Assembly: GCF_017875955.1 (NCBI RefSeq)
Contig: NZ_JAGINK010000001.1
Span: 2,758,501-2,822,500, forward strand
DNA: 64,000 nt
From: Pseudomonas sp. BP8
Lineage (GTDB): Bacteria > Pseudomonadota > Gammaproteobacteria > Pseudomonadales > Pseudomonadaceae
Direction: 5' to 3'
Every line of letters begins with the position of its first letter. Within the stretch, counting starts at the first letter, position 1. This document shows positions 1 through 8,920 of this stretch, one piece after another. The translations under genes and the position numbers were made by a program. The notes beneath the pieces are model-generated. The model ran no database searches, was not told the origin of the DNA, and was given only the letters and a program-made list of their open reading frames with translations.

Positions 1-185
1 GTTAGTAGGCTCATGGCGTTTGTGGCGTAGTAGGCGCCCCATGCCAGACCGTGGACAATACACGCGAGTCCGCTGAAGCGCAGTAGTAACTGAGTCCGGG
101 GCCACTGCAAACTATCAGGAAACTTTTTGGTCACCCATCGTTTACTGGGTTGAGATAATACGCTTTTCACGTTAGCCGGTTCCAT
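1..185 (-). CDS. Partial membrane protein gene, N-terminal part, runs off left edge
   Basis: An open frame reads leftward from an ATG at 185 to the window edge without a stop (61 codons). It begins with a basic, polar stretch (MEPANVKSVLSQ) and then enters a hydrophobic segment around residues 34-60 that looks like a first transmembrane helix. No clear Shine-Dalgarno precedes the ATG, and the base composition is lower in GC than the catabolic genes further right. I do not recognise the family. It could be the amino end of an integral membrane or signalling protein. Confidence is limited because only the amino end is visible. Confidence 0.4.
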   Translation of the reverse strand, partial: MEPANVKSVLSQPSKRWVTKKFPDSLQWPRTQLLLRFSGLACIVHGLAWGAYYATNAMSLL

Positions 186-528
186 CTGCTAGTAGTGTGC
201 TTTGTCCATTGCTGCTATGGCATATTGCCAAGTGCGGTTGTTCTATCGGCTCAAGGTATTGAGGTGATCAGTAGATCTATAGGTTGTACTTGCACCCTGT
301 GCGTGAGTGTTCAGGCATTTTTTGACGAGTGGACTGCTCATCCCACCTATCGGCTAATTGGCAATGATAGCAAACGTTTGCCTGTACTTCATAATCGCCT
401 GTTCGGGTACTTGTATTAACTTGACCAGTTGATCAGTTAATGGTGTGGGAGGCATGTTCCATAGGGTGCATGCTGATAAGAGAGAAACTTAGTTCGCTCA
501 GTAGCGAACTCGACAGCGGCGGAGGCGG
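186..528. other. AT-richer intergenic stretch with inverted repeats, no supported gene
   Basis: No convincing gene is seen here. A 74-codon frame at 195-419 has no ribosome site, no recognisable domain and odd cysteine-rich content, so I leave it out. Two inverted repeats are present. TTAACT...AGTTAA arms flank a TGACCA/TGATCA core near 416-440. A perfect hairpin, AGTTCGCT-CAGT-AGCGAACT, lies at 491-510. The hairpin has no T-run, so it may be an operator or a relic structure rather than a terminator. The stretch lies between a membrane gene fragment and a truncated efflux gene and looks like a scar of past rearrangement. Confidence 0.4.
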
Positions 529-747
529 GTGGTGCAACCCATCACCCGTCTTCGCCCACTCACTCAGAAGTCGGCCTTCATCCCGCTTACCCATTCGGTG
601 TTCTGGGGCACGCTGGCCTACACGCTGATCGGAGGTACTTTTGTCGGCACTGTCATGACCTTGGTGTTCCTGCCCGCGATGTATTCCATCTGGTTCAAGA
701 TTCGCCCCGATGACCAGGGCAGAGAGACAAAGAGACTGACGCCGTAG
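529..747 (+). pseudogene. 3' remnant of an RND efflux pump inner-membrane gene
   Basis: From about 568 the frame encodes the extreme carboxyl end of an HAE1-type RND transporter. A conserved IPLTHSVFWG-like segment leads into the last transmembrane helix (IGGTFVGTVMTLVFLPAMYS) and a short charged tail ending at 747. A full pump is over 1000 residues. Here only about 60 survive, and the sequence upstream of 568 does not continue the family in this frame. No membrane-fusion or outer-membrane partner lies in the window. It is a truncated relic left by deletion or rearrangement and is not expected to function. Confidence 0.65.
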
Positions 748-855
748 GCGGGCATCGGTGAACGGCCCTCCCACAGACCTACCGAGGGCAGACTTCCCGA
801 CGACCCTGCGACAATGCTGCGGTTGACAACGCCAAGAAATACTTTGTTACTTATT

Positions 856-897
856 TGATAGCCTGCTATCATTTTCCCTCATGATGTACGACATCAT
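856..897. promoter_or_regulatory. Two perfect palindromes upstream of the gluconate-dehydrogenase-like operon
   Basis: TGATAG-CCTG-CTATCA (856-871) and ATGATGT-ACG-ACATCAT (881-897) are both perfect inverted repeats, 25 bp centre to centre, about 200 bp before the gene at 1099. They look like operator sites for one or two dimeric regulators. No regulator gene is adjacent. They could instead belong to the lost efflux gene region on the left. Nothing else is recognised between 897 and 1099. Confidence 0.45.
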
Positions 898-1098
898 TCA
901 AGTAGATGGCTTCGCCAATGGCGTGGCTCGCCCAGCACGCCGTCTCACGTAGCCAAAAAACAGGGGCATAACCCCGGCGCTGAACCGTGGATCTCGCTCA
1001 AGCCAAAGCCTGTATCAGCCGCAGGGCGCCAAGCGCAAGGCAGGTTGGCCGAATGGGCGAGTCACGGGGCTTTTGTGATTAGTCATAGGTAGACCTGT

Positions 1099-1818
1099 AT
1101 GTTGTTAGCCAAACAAACCTCGCGAAGGAAGTTTCTGCTTTCTTCCCTGATAGCTTTGCCCGCCATGGGTATCGCGGTTAAAGGGCTGAGCGCCGCCGCT
1201 GCGGCAGAAATGGTTGCTCCCAGCCTCGAAAGCTACACCCCGACCTTTTTCACCCCGGCTGAATGGACCTTCGTCCTGGCCGCGTGTGATCGCCTGATCC
1301 CAGCCGATGGCCGGGGGCCGGGCGCGCTGGAAACCAATGTGCCGATCTTCATTGATCAGCAACTGGCGGGAGACCTGGGGAGTGAGATCTACCTGGAAGG
1401 CCCATTCGACGTAGAAGCGCCCGCTACCATGGGTTACCAGTTGCCGTACACCCCGCAGGAAATCTACCGAAAGGGCATCGCCGCGCTGGAAAGCTGGTGC
1501 CAGTCAACCTACGGCCAGCACTTCGCGTTACTGGCGCTCAAGCAGCGCGATGAGGCGCTTAAACAGCTGCAAGCGGGCCAGGTCGATTTTGCCGGCCATG
1601 GCGAACGTGTGCTCAAAGCGAAGCTGTTCTTCAGCGAACTGCTCAACCATAGCCGCCAAGGTTGGCTCGCCGACCCGATCTACGGCGGCAACAAGGGCAT
1701 GAAGGCGTGGATCGCCATCGGCTTTCCCGGTGCGCGCGCCAGCTATCTGGAATGGGTAGCTCAGCACAATGTCCCTTACCCCCTCGGCCCGGTCAGCCTG
1801 ACCGGTCAGCGCGGTTGA
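1099..1818 (+). CDS. Gluconate 2-dehydrogenase subunit 3 family protein (Tat-exported small subunit)
   Basis: The 239-residue protein opens with a twin-arginine signal (TSRRKFLLSSLIALPAMG, about residues 7-24) and continues with the subunit-3 domain that pairs with membrane-bound FAD sugar-acid dehydrogenases. It is expected to be exported folded, carrying the GMC flavoprotein encoded next with it into the periplasm. The gap to that gene is only 36 bp, and a triheme cytochrome c gene completes the operon. The family acts on gluconate, 2-ketogluconate, sorbitol or similar sugars and the sequence does not say which. The ATG at 1099 is chosen because it places the Tat motif at the amino end. Confidence 0.85.
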   Translation: MLLAKQTSRRKFLLSSLIALPAMGIAVKGLSAAAAAEMVAPSLESYTPTFFTPAEWTFVLAACDRLIPADGRGPGALETNVPIFIDQQLAGDLGSEIYLEGPFDVEAPATMGYQLPYTPQEIYRKGIAALESWCQSTYGQHFALLALKQRDEALKQLQAGQVDFAGHGERVLKAKLFFSELLNHSRQGWLADPIYGGNKGMKAWIAIGFPGARASYLEWVAQHNVPYPLGPVSLTGQRG

Positions 1819-1854
1819 CCCCTTCGCCCTGCGATACAGCATTAAAGGTTTTAT

Positions 1855-3624
1855 ATGGCACAGATTACCAATGACGAAGTCGATGTAGCCGTCGTCGGCC
1901 TGGGTTGGGCCGGCTCGCTGATGAGCATCGAGTTGGCCCAGGCGGGCCTGAAAGTGCGCGCATTCGAACGCGGTGAAGACCGCAGCAATGCCGATTTCGC
2001 CTATCCCAAGCCGGCTGACCAGTACGCTTACGGTGTGCGCAACAAGATCATGGTCACGCCCAAGGACGGCGCCTTGACCGTACGCCACAACCTCAACAGC
2101 ACCGCGTTACCGACCCGCCAGTGGGGTGCCTTCGTGCCCGGCACTGGCGTGGGTGGTTCGGGCCTGCACTGGACTGGCGTACTCATCCGGCCAACACCTA
2201 CTGACATCAAGCTCAAGACCTACGCCGATCAAGCTTATGGCCCCGGCATTCTGCAAAGCGACATGCAGATCCAGGACTACCCGTTCACCTGGGACGAAAT
2301 CGAGCCTTACCTGGACAAGTTCGACAAGATCTGCGGCTTGTCGGGCAATACCGGTAACCTGGGCGGTCAGATTCTCGTGGGCGGTGACCCGTTCGAGGGC
2401 CCGCGCTCCAACCCGTTCCCGTTGCCGGCGCTGGAAGACACGCTGAACAACAAGATGTTCGCCGAGGCTGCGCGCAAGCTTGGCTACCATCCGTTCCCCA
2501 ATCCGTCGGCAAACGTCTCGCGGGCCTGGAAAAACCCCTACGGCAATCAGATCGCACCGTGCAACTACTGCGGCTACTGCAGTAAATACCCGTGCTTGAA
2601 CTATTCCAAAGCCTCTCCGCAGACTGCGGTGATGGATGCGCTCAAGCGCATGGACAACTTTGATTATCGGGTCAATGCCAACGTGCTGCGCGTTGAGTTG
2701 CATCCGGACAGCAAGACCGCCAAGGGCATCACCTACGCCGATGCCCAAGGCAACGAAGTGTTCCAGCCGGCCAAGATCGTCGTGCTGGCGGCCTTCCAGT
2801 TCGTCAACGTGCGCCTGATGCTGCTGTCGGGCATCGGCCAGCCGTACAACCCGGTCACCGGCAAGGGCACTATCGGGCGCAACTATGCGTTCCTGAGCAA
2901 CGGCGGGGCCACGCTGTTCTTCAAGGACAAACACTTCAACCCGTTCGCCACCGCTGGCGCTAGCGGGCAAATGTTCAACGACGTTTCACCTGGCAACTAT
3001 GACGGTCCGGCGCTGGGCTTCATTGGTGGCGCCAAGATTCACAGCTCCCAGGCCACCGGCACACCGATTGGCACCGCACTGCCCAGTGGTACTCCCGAGT
3101 GGGGCCAGGGCTGGAAGGAGGGCATGCAGGAGTGGTACGGCCACTCGATGAAAGTCAGTATCACCACCAGTTGCATGTCGTACCGCGACCATTACGTCGA
3201 CCTCGATCCAACCTACAAAGATCCATGGGGCCAGCCGCTACTGCGTATCACCTTCGACTGGAAGGAGAACGAGCTCAAATTGCAGCAGCACCTGCGCAAG
3301 ATCGTCTTGGACGTTACCAAAGAACTGAATCCCGACAGCTACAGCGAAAGCTTCTTGGGCATGGACTCGCACTGGGACATCACCAAGTACGTCTCCACCC
3401 ATAATGTCGGCGGCGCGGTCATGGGTGACTCGCCGCAAACCAGCGCGCTCAATCGCTACCTGCAGAGTTGGGACGTACACAACGTGTTCGTGCCAGGCGG
3501 CAATGCTTTCCCGCAGAACTTCCAGGCCAACCCCACTGCGCTGATCGGCGCGCTGACTCTGTTTGCGGCGCAAGCGATCAAGGATCAGTACCTGAAAAAC
3601 CCCGGCCCGCTGGTGCAGGCATGA
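1855..3624 (+). CDS. GMC-type FAD dehydrogenase, gluconate 2-dehydrogenase large subunit family
   Basis: The 589-residue flavoprotein has an amino-terminal Rossmann FAD motif (VAVVGLGWAGSLMSIELAQAG, residues about 11-31, ending in an acidic residue that binds ribose) and a second GMC signature, GTGVGGSGLHWTG, near residue 100. A cysteine cluster (CNYCGYCSKYPC) lies near residues 237-248, and a C-terminal GMC_oxred_C segment near residue 520 contains a THNVGG motif with the likely catalytic His. The cysteine cluster suggests an iron-sulfur centre like the 3Fe-4S of FAD-glucose and fructose dehydrogenases. Electrons would pass to the cytochrome encoded downstream and then to quinone. It has no export signal of its own and relies on the Tat subunit upstream. 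Confidence 0.88.
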   Translation: MAQITNDEVDVAVVGLGWAGSLMSIELAQAGLKVRAFERGEDRSNADFAYPKPADQYAYGVRNKIMVTPKDGALTVRHNLNSTALPTRQWGAFVPGTGVGGSGLHWTGVLIRPTPTDIKLKTYADQAYGPGILQSDMQIQDYPFTWDEIEPYLDKFDKICGLSGNTGNLGGQILVGGDPFEGPRSNPFPLPALEDTLNNKMFAEAARKLGYHPFPNPSANVSRAWKNPYGNQIAPCNYCGYCSKYPCLNYSKASPQTAVMDALKRMDNFDYRVNANVLRVELHPDSKTAKGITYADAQGNEVFQPAKIVVLAAFQFVNVRLMLLSGIGQPYNPVTGKGTIGRNYAFLSNGGATLFFKDKHFNPFATAGASGQMFNDVSPGNYDGPALGFIGGAKIHSSQATGTPIGTALPSGTPEWGQGWKEGMQEWYGHSMKVSITTSCMSYRDHYVDLDPTYKDPWGQPLLRITFDWKENELKLQQHLRKIVLDVTKELNPDSYSESFLGMDSHWDITKYVSTHNVGGAVMGDSPQTSALNRYLQSWDVHNVFVPGGNAFPQNFQANPTALIGALTLFAAQAIKDQYLKNPGPLVQA

Positions 3625-3635
3625 GGAGCGCGCCG

Positions 3636-4958
3636 ATGAAAACCAAATCCCGTTGCGTTCTGCTGGCCTTGGCTGGCGTGGCCTTGGTTGCTGGCGTGCT
3701 GGCATGGATGGTCGCCGGTTTGCTCAACCGCGCTGGCGATGCCGATGCCAAGCTGACCCAGGCCATCACCCCAGCCTTGATCGAGAAAGGTGCCTACCTA
3801 GCACGCGCCGGAGACTGCGTGGCTTGCCATACCGGGCATGTCGACGGCAAGCCATTCGCCGGCGGGCTGGGCATCGCCTCGCCGATCGGTACCATCTACT
3901 CGACCAATATCACCCCCGACAAGAAAACCGGTATCGGAGAGTGGACCTACGGCGAGTTCGAGCGTGCCGTACGCCGCGGCATTGGACATGATGGCAGCGC
4001 GCTGTACCCGGCAATGCCATTCCCGTCCTATGCCAAGGTTACAGACGACGATGTGCAGGCCCTGTATGCCTACTTCATGCAGGGTGTGGCGCCGGTCGAG
4101 CAGCCGAACAAGGCCAACGACGTTCCGTGGCCGCTGTCGATACGCTGGCCACTGGCGTACTGGCGCAGCCTGTTCTCGCCGGCACCCGAGGCCAGCTCGG
4201 TTTCTGCAAGTGAAACGCAGATCGCCCGAGGCGCGTACCTGGTGCAAGGGCTCGGCCACTGCGGCTCTTGCCACACGCCGCGTGCACTGACCTTGCAGGA
4301 GAAGGGACTGGACGAATCTGCGTCCGGCTACCTGACCGGTACCGAGCTCAACGGCTGGAGTGTGCCGGCCCTGCGCGGCATGCCGCACTGGAGCGAGGAG
4401 GAGCTGGTCGAATACCTGGGCACCGGGCGCAATGCCAAGGCCTCGGTCGCCGGCGAGATGACCGACGTGATCGCCAACAGCACCTCGCACATGAGTGATG
4501 CCGACCTGCAGGCCATGGCGATGTACCTGAAGTCGCTGGCGCCAGCCAAAACACCGGCGTACCAGCGGCAGACAGAGCGCAGCGCTGCGACAGTCGCCAA
4601 GCTGACCGCTGCCAAGGACCTGACCTTGGGCGAGCGGCTGTACATCGACAACTGCGGGGCCTGTCATTTTGTTTCTGGTAAAGGTGCAGAGCGGGTGTTC
4701 CCCCAGCTGGATGGGGCTTCGGTGGTCAATGCCGATAACGCCGAGGCACTGCTCCATGTCATTCTGGCCGGCGCGGCGACGCCTTCGACATCGCGGGCAC
4801 CGTCTGTGCTGCCGATGCCCGGTTTTGCCGAGCGGATGGACGATGCGGAGGTAGCCGAGCTTGCGACCTTCCTGCGTCAAGGTTGGTCCAACCAGGCATC
4901 GGCAGTGACCGCAGAACAGGTGCGCCATGTGCGAACTGCAATGGCCGAGCACCGCTAA
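3636..4958 (+). CDS. Triheme cytochrome c subunit of a membrane sugar-acid dehydrogenase
   Basis: The 440-residue protein has one amino-terminal membrane/signal segment (about residues 7-30) and three c-type haem sites: CVACH near residue 61, CGSCH near 210 and CGACH near 342. This is the standard plan of the cytochrome subunit of gluconate, sorbitol and alcohol dehydrogenases, which anchors the complex and passes electrons to ubiquinone. AGGAG at 3623-3627 sits 8 bp before the ATG at 3636. An ATG at 3621 overlaps the previous stop but has no better site. It is the third gene of the operon starting at 1099. No gene is seen between it and 5239. Confidence 0.88.
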   Translation: MKTKSRCVLLALAGVALVAGVLAWMVAGLLNRAGDADAKLTQAITPALIEKGAYLARAGDCVACHTGHVDGKPFAGGLGIASPIGTIYSTNITPDKKTGIGEWTYGEFERAVRRGIGHDGSALYPAMPFPSYAKVTDDDVQALYAYFMQGVAPVEQPNKANDVPWPLSIRWPLAYWRSLFSPAPEASSVSASETQIARGAYLVQGLGHCGSCHTPRALTLQEKGLDESASGYLTGTELNGWSVPALRGMPHWSEEELVEYLGTGRNAKASVAGEMTDVIANSTSHMSDADLQAMAMYLKSLAPAKTPAYQRQTERSAATVAKLTAAKDLTLGERLYIDNCGACHFVSGKGAERVFPQLDGASVVNADNAEALLHVILAGAATPSTSRAPSVLPMPGFAERMDDAEVAELATFLRQGWSNQASAVTAEQVRHVRTAMAEHR

Positions 4959-5238
4959 GGTCTGGCTGTTGATTGCAGGGGCGGCTCTCGGGCCGCTCTT
5001 CTTGTTACTGACCCTGCCTGAGCCAACTGCCTTCGCGCAAGTATCCCTAGTGTCCTTGGATTGATCCGCAGGCTCCCCCGCGTCGTTCACAGCGTGCGCC
5101 GCGCCGCTCTCAGAACAAGCTACCTGAGGCAGTGCCGGATAATCGCCTGGCGTCCAGTCCATACCCGCATCGGACTGTTTGCAGTGTTACCGATAAAACA
5201 ACAAAAACCTGCAAAAAAACACGAATGGGTGCTCACTC

Positions 5239-6987
5239 ATGGCGACAGAAAACAACTCGGAAGCGCTCGCGCTCGGGGTAACCGACCCCTCTAAAACGGA
5301 AGAAGCACGGCAGGATCGCCACCTCGAAGGCAAGATCGACTGGGTCGTGTTCGGCATTACCAGCCTCATGGCAATCGCCTTCATTGTCTGGGGCTTTGCC
5401 AGTCAGGCAAGTCTGGCCGCCAGTGCGTCTGCGGCGCAATCCTGGGTCATCATTCACTTCGGCTGGTTCTTTGTTCTGACATCGACGTTGTTTGTCGTCT
5501 TTGTGCTCTGGCTGGCGGCGAGCCGCTACGGCAGGATCCCTCTGGGGCGTGACGGCGAAGCGCCGGAGTTCCGCACGGTGTCCTGGGTTGCCATGATGTT
5601 CAGTGCCGGCATGGGCATCGGCCTGATGTTCTTCGGTGTCGCTGAGCCGCTGTCGCACTACATCACGCCACCGCCCGGATCGGCCGTTGGCCAATCAAAC
5701 GAAGCGATGCAAGTGGCGATGGCCACCACGCTGTTCCACTGGACCCTGCACCCTTGGGCGATGTACGCCATTGTCGGTCTGGCTATTGCCTATGGCACCT
5801 TTCGACGCGGGCGTTCACAGCTGGTCTCTACCGCATTCCGCCCGCTGATAGGCAAACATGCCAATGGCCCGCTGGGCCGTGTTATCGACATGATGGCCAT
5901 TTTTGCCACCCTGTTCGGTTCTGCCGCTTCCCTTGGGCTCGGCGCCCTGCAGATTGCCGGCGGCCTCGAATACAACGGCTGGATCGACAGCCCCGGCAAG
6001 GTCTTCTACCTGACCATTATCACCGTGTTGACCATCGCCTTTGTCGCCTCTGCAGTGTCGGGGATTGGTAAAGGCATCCAGTGGCTGTCCAACATCAACA
6101 TGATTCTGGCGCTGACCCTGGCAGTGTTCGTCTTCCTGGTCGGGCCAACGCTGTTGATGTTGAACCTGTTGCCGACCTCAATCGGCGTCTACATCAAGAT
6201 GCTGCCAGAGATGATGGCGCGCACCAGCGCAAGTGGCGGGCCGCAGATGGACAGCTGGCTGGCCAGCTGGACAGTGTTCTATTGGGCCTGGTGGATTTCC
6301 TGGACGCCCTTCGTCGGCATGTTCATCGCCCGCATCAGTCGCGGGCGGACCATCAGGCAATTTGTCAGCGGCGTGTTGCTGGTACCGAGCCTGGTCAGTC
6401 TTATCTGGTTCACATTGTTTGGTGGCGCCGGTATCGATGCGGTGCGCGAGGGCAGTCTGCTGCTGGTGGACGGGGTGGTGAACAGCAATGACGCGCTTTA
6501 CGACCTGCTCAACGGCTACCCACTGGCGTCGATAACGTCGGTGTTGGTCATGGTGCTCGTGGCGATTTTCTTCGTCTCGGGTGCGGACGCCGCATCGCTG
6601 GTAATGGGCACGCTCTCGGAGCGTGGCACGACGCAACCGTCTCGGCGCACCGTGATTTTTTGGGGAGCGCTTACCGGTATCGTTGCGGCGATCATGCTGG
6701 CGATCGGTGATCCGGCAAACCCAGGCGCGGCCCTTACCGGCTTGCAGAACCTGACCATCGTCGTGTCGCTGCCGTTTGTGGTGGTGATGGTGTTTCTCTG
6801 CCTGGCGCTGTATCGCGATCTGCGCAAGGACCCGTTGATGTTGCGTCACCTGCGCGGCAGCGAACTGATAGAGAAAGCGGTGCTGTATGGGGCGGTGAAA
6901 CATGGTGAGGAGTTCTACATCGTGGTTCAGGAGACGAAGGCAGGGGCCAAGCCGGTGAGGGCGAAAGAGGAAGTCTCTGAGTCTTGA
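5239..6987 (+). CDS. BCCT family transporter (betaine/choline/carnitine type)
   Basis: The 582-residue integral membrane protein has about 12 helices and the BCCT signatures GMGIGLMFFGVAEP near residue 123 and the Trp-rich helix WAWWISWTPFVGMF near residue 350. Such carriers import quaternary ammonium or sulfonium compounds with Na+ or H+. The long C-terminal hydrophilic tail of osmosensing BetT proteins is short here, so a nutritional or constitutive role is more likely. It stands alone on the + strand with 110 bp to a TSUP gene. None of the LacI operators of the sulfoquinovose regulon lies in front of it, so I do not assign it to that system. Its substrate is unknown. Confidence 0.88.
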   Translation: MATENNSEALALGVTDPSKTEEARQDRHLEGKIDWVVFGITSLMAIAFIVWGFASQASLAASASAAQSWVIIHFGWFFVLTSTLFVVFVLWLAASRYGRIPLGRDGEAPEFRTVSWVAMMFSAGMGIGLMFFGVAEPLSHYITPPPGSAVGQSNEAMQVAMATTLFHWTLHPWAMYAIVGLAIAYGTFRRGRSQLVSTAFRPLIGKHANGPLGRVIDMMAIFATLFGSAASLGLGALQIAGGLEYNGWIDSPGKVFYLTIITVLTIAFVASAVSGIGKGIQWLSNINMILALTLAVFVFLVGPTLLMLNLLPTSIGVYIKMLPEMMARTSASGGPQMDSWLASWTVFYWAWWISWTPFVGMFIARISRGRTIRQFVSGVLLVPSLVSLIWFTLFGGAGIDAVREGSLLLVDGVVNSNDALYDLLNGYPLASITSVLVMVLVAIFFVSGADAASLVMGTLSERGTTQPSRRTVIFWGALTGIVAAIMLAIGDPANPGAALTGLQNLTIVVSLPFVVVMVFLCLALYRDLRKDPLMLRHLRGSELIEKAVLYGAVKHGEEFYIVVQETKAGAKPVRAKEEVSES

Positions 6988-7096
6988 TCCGCTGCCTTCA
7001 CTATCATGCATTACGTCCGCCCTGTACTAGTCGCGCGCGCGGCGATCCTGCAAGCTGATGCGCACCTGCGCTGCGTCAGTCGATTAGGGAATACGC

Positions 7097-7846
7097 TTGC
7101 CACTCTTCAGTCAGTTGATACTCATATCGCCTAGCGTCACGGCCTACGCGCTCGGCTGCGTGTTTATCGCAGCCATCGCACGGGGCTTTTCCGGGTTTGG
7201 ATTCACCTTGCTGGCGATCATGTCGCTGTCATTCGTGATGCCGCTGGCGATGATCGTCCCCGCGATGTTCGTCCTTGAAATCGCAGCGGGTGTGCGCTTG
7301 CTTCCGGTTATCTGGGGCAAGGTGCATTGGGCCTCGATTCGTGTGCTGGTGGTCGCGTCGGTGCTGGCCACGCCGCTAGGAGCGTACCTGTTGGTGAAGA
7401 TACCGGGCGAAGTCATAAAGGTCGTGTTGGCTTCGCTGATCGTGCTGTGCTGCGCGGTGTTGATCTCAGGTTTCAAACTGCGGCGAATGCCATCAGCACT
7501 GCAAACGGCTGCTACTGGCGCAGGCGCTGGGGTGCTGAATGGGGCACTGGGGCTCGGTGGGCCACCCGTTATCGTGTTTTTCCTCGGTTCACCCTTGGCC
7601 TTGGAGGCGGGGCGGGCGTCGATCATTGCGGCATTTCTGGCGATGGACGTTGCTGCGTTGCCCGCGTTCTGGGCGATGGGCCTGTTCAGCCGGGAATCAC
7701 TGCATCTGGGCCTGATGAGCCTTCCGGTGCTGATGGCCGGGGTCAGTGTCGGGGCTATCTTTGCCAAGCGAACGAGTGAAGACCTGGCGCGCAAAATCAT
7801 TATCGCGATGCTGTTGCTGATGGCGCTGGCAAGCCTGGCGCTCTGA
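7097..7846 (+). CDS. TSUP family (TauE/SafE) membrane transporter
   Basis: The 249-residue protein with eight or so hydrophobic segments shows the two TSUP half-repeats, with the FSGFGFTLLAI motif near residue 32 and GALGLGGPPVIVFF near residue 148. TSUP carriers move small sulfonates, sulfite or organic anions, usually outward. It starts with TTG at 7097, preceded by AGGGA about 9 bases upstream. It lies 60 bp before the first sulfoquinovose operator and is followed by that regulon, which contains a second TSUP gene at 8921. Whether this one exports sulfolactate too, or serves the BCCT carrier upstream, cannot be told from sequence. Confidence 0.8.
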   Translation: MPLFSQLILISPSVTAYALGCVFIAAIARGFSGFGFTLLAIMSLSFVMPLAMIVPAMFVLEIAAGVRLLPVIWGKVHWASIRVLVVASVLATPLGAYLLVKIPGEVIKVVLASLIVLCCAVLISGFKLRRMPSALQTAATGAGAGVLNGALGLGGPPVIVFFLGSPLALEAGRASIIAAFLAMDVAALPAFWAMGLFSRESLHLGLMSLPVLMAGVSVGAIFAKRTSEDLARKIIIAMLLLMALASLAL

Positions 7847-7906
7847 CGCGTACATCTCTACCCCTAGACCCATCCCGCAAGACCGCCTGGCCCAGCCAGA
7901 AGATAA

Positions 7907-7967
7907 AATCGTAGCGCTACGATTAAGGATGCAGTAGGCTCTGTAAAAAAATCGCAGCGCTACGATA
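7907..7967. promoter_or_regulatory. Operator pair 1 of the sulfoquinovose regulon (LacI-type palindromes)
   Basis: AATCGTAGCGCTACGATT at 7907-7924 is a perfect 18-bp palindrome. A near copy, AATCGCAGCGCTACGATA, lies at 7950-7967, 43 bp centre to centre. Both have the central CGCG-like core (GCGC) and symmetry typical of LacI/GalR operators. The same pair layout recurs at 10886-10947 and 18627-18691. This pair governs the aldolase-TSUP operon beginning at 8012. The transcription start and promoter hexamers are presumably between the two sites. Confidence 0.8.
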
Positions 7968-8011
7968 TTGAGCCTGTAGCCCTACGGTTGATCAGCCCTC
8001 AGGAGATCACC

Positions 8012-8815
8012 ATGCCCACCCGACACCCTCAAACCACCTTCGCCAATCGTGTGCAGCAACAGCCCGCACCGCTCGGCACCTGGCTCATGTCCGCCGCGGC
8101 CAGCACCGCTGAAGCGCTGGGCTATGCAGGTTTCGACTGGCTGCTGGTAGACATGGAGCATGTGCCGATAGAGTTCCGCGATCTTTGGCACATCCTGCAG
8201 GCGATTCAGTGCTCGGGTGCACAGCCCATCGTGCGCGTGGCTGCTAATGACCCAGTACTACTCAAGCGTGCCCTTGATCTGGGCTCGACCAACGTCATGG
8301 TGCCGTTCGTGGAAAACGCCGAGCAGGCCAGGGCGGCGGTCAGCGCGGTGAAGTATCCACCCTTGGGCACCCGCGGGTTTGCCGCCGTGCACCGCGCCAG
8401 CCGTTATGGCACCTGGAAAGGCTACGGCGAGCAGGCCAACGACTCGGTCACCTGCATCTTGCAAATCGAGACGCCGACGGCATTGGCCAACCTTGAACAG
8501 ATCGCCGCGGTGCCAGGTGTCGATGCGCTGTTCCTCGGCCCGGGCGATCTCTCCAGCGTCTGCGGCCACATCGGCAACCCGGCGCACCCTGAGATCCAGG
8601 CCATGATCAGCGACGCGATCGTGCGCTGCAAAGCCATCGGCATGCCGATCGGCATCGTCGGCGGCACGCCGGAGCTGGTCAGCAGCTACCTGGAGCAGGG
8701 CTATGCGTTCGCTGCCGTGGCATCCGACATGGCGATGATGATGAGCAAAGCCAATGAAGTGCTGGTGGCGCTGAAGGGCCGCCAAGCGCCAGAGGCCGTG
8801 GCCACCGCCTACTGA
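8012..8815 (+). CDS. KDSG aldolase, HpcH/HpaI family (2-keto-3,6-dideoxy-6-sulfogluconate cleavage)
   Basis: The 267-residue class II HpcH/HpaI aldolase has the metal-site motif QIETPTA near residue 158, LGPGDLSS near residue 184 carrying the second metal Asp, the catalytic MEH motif near residue 53, and RVAAND near residue 82. In the sulfo-ED pathway an enzyme of this family splits KDSG into pyruvate and 3-sulfolactaldehyde. Family members also cleave other 2-keto-3-deoxy acids, so the exact substrate is inferred from context. AGGAG at 8001-8005 fixes the ATG at 8012. It is the first gene behind operator pair 1. Confidence 0.85.
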   Translation: MPTRHPQTTFANRVQQQPAPLGTWLMSAAASTAEALGYAGFDWLLVDMEHVPIEFRDLWHILQAIQCSGAQPIVRVAANDPVLLKRALDLGSTNVMVPFVENAEQARAAVSAVKYPPLGTRGFAAVHRASRYGTWKGYGEQANDSVTCILQIETPTALANLEQIAAVPGVDALFLGPGDLSSVCGHIGNPAHPEIQAMISDAIVRCKAIGMPIGIVGGTPELVSSYLEQGYAFAAVASDMAMMMSKANEVLVALKGRQAPEAVATAY

Positions 8816-8920
8816 TCAACATCGTTGCGCTATACCCACGCTCTCCCTCGGGGGAGCCGTTGAGTATCCCTGCGAAAACAACAAACCCGCGCCTGTGTGC
8901 GCGCGAGTGGAAGCACACTG

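Noticed and set aside
195..419. 74-codon frame on the + strand
   Set aside because: No ribosome site, no recognisable fold, and it lies in an AT-richer scar. Likely chance.
3798..5162. 454-codon minus-strand frame opposite the cytochrome c gene
   Set aside because: It is a mirror frame of a GC-rich gene. The cytochrome frame has three haem motifs and a signal segment.
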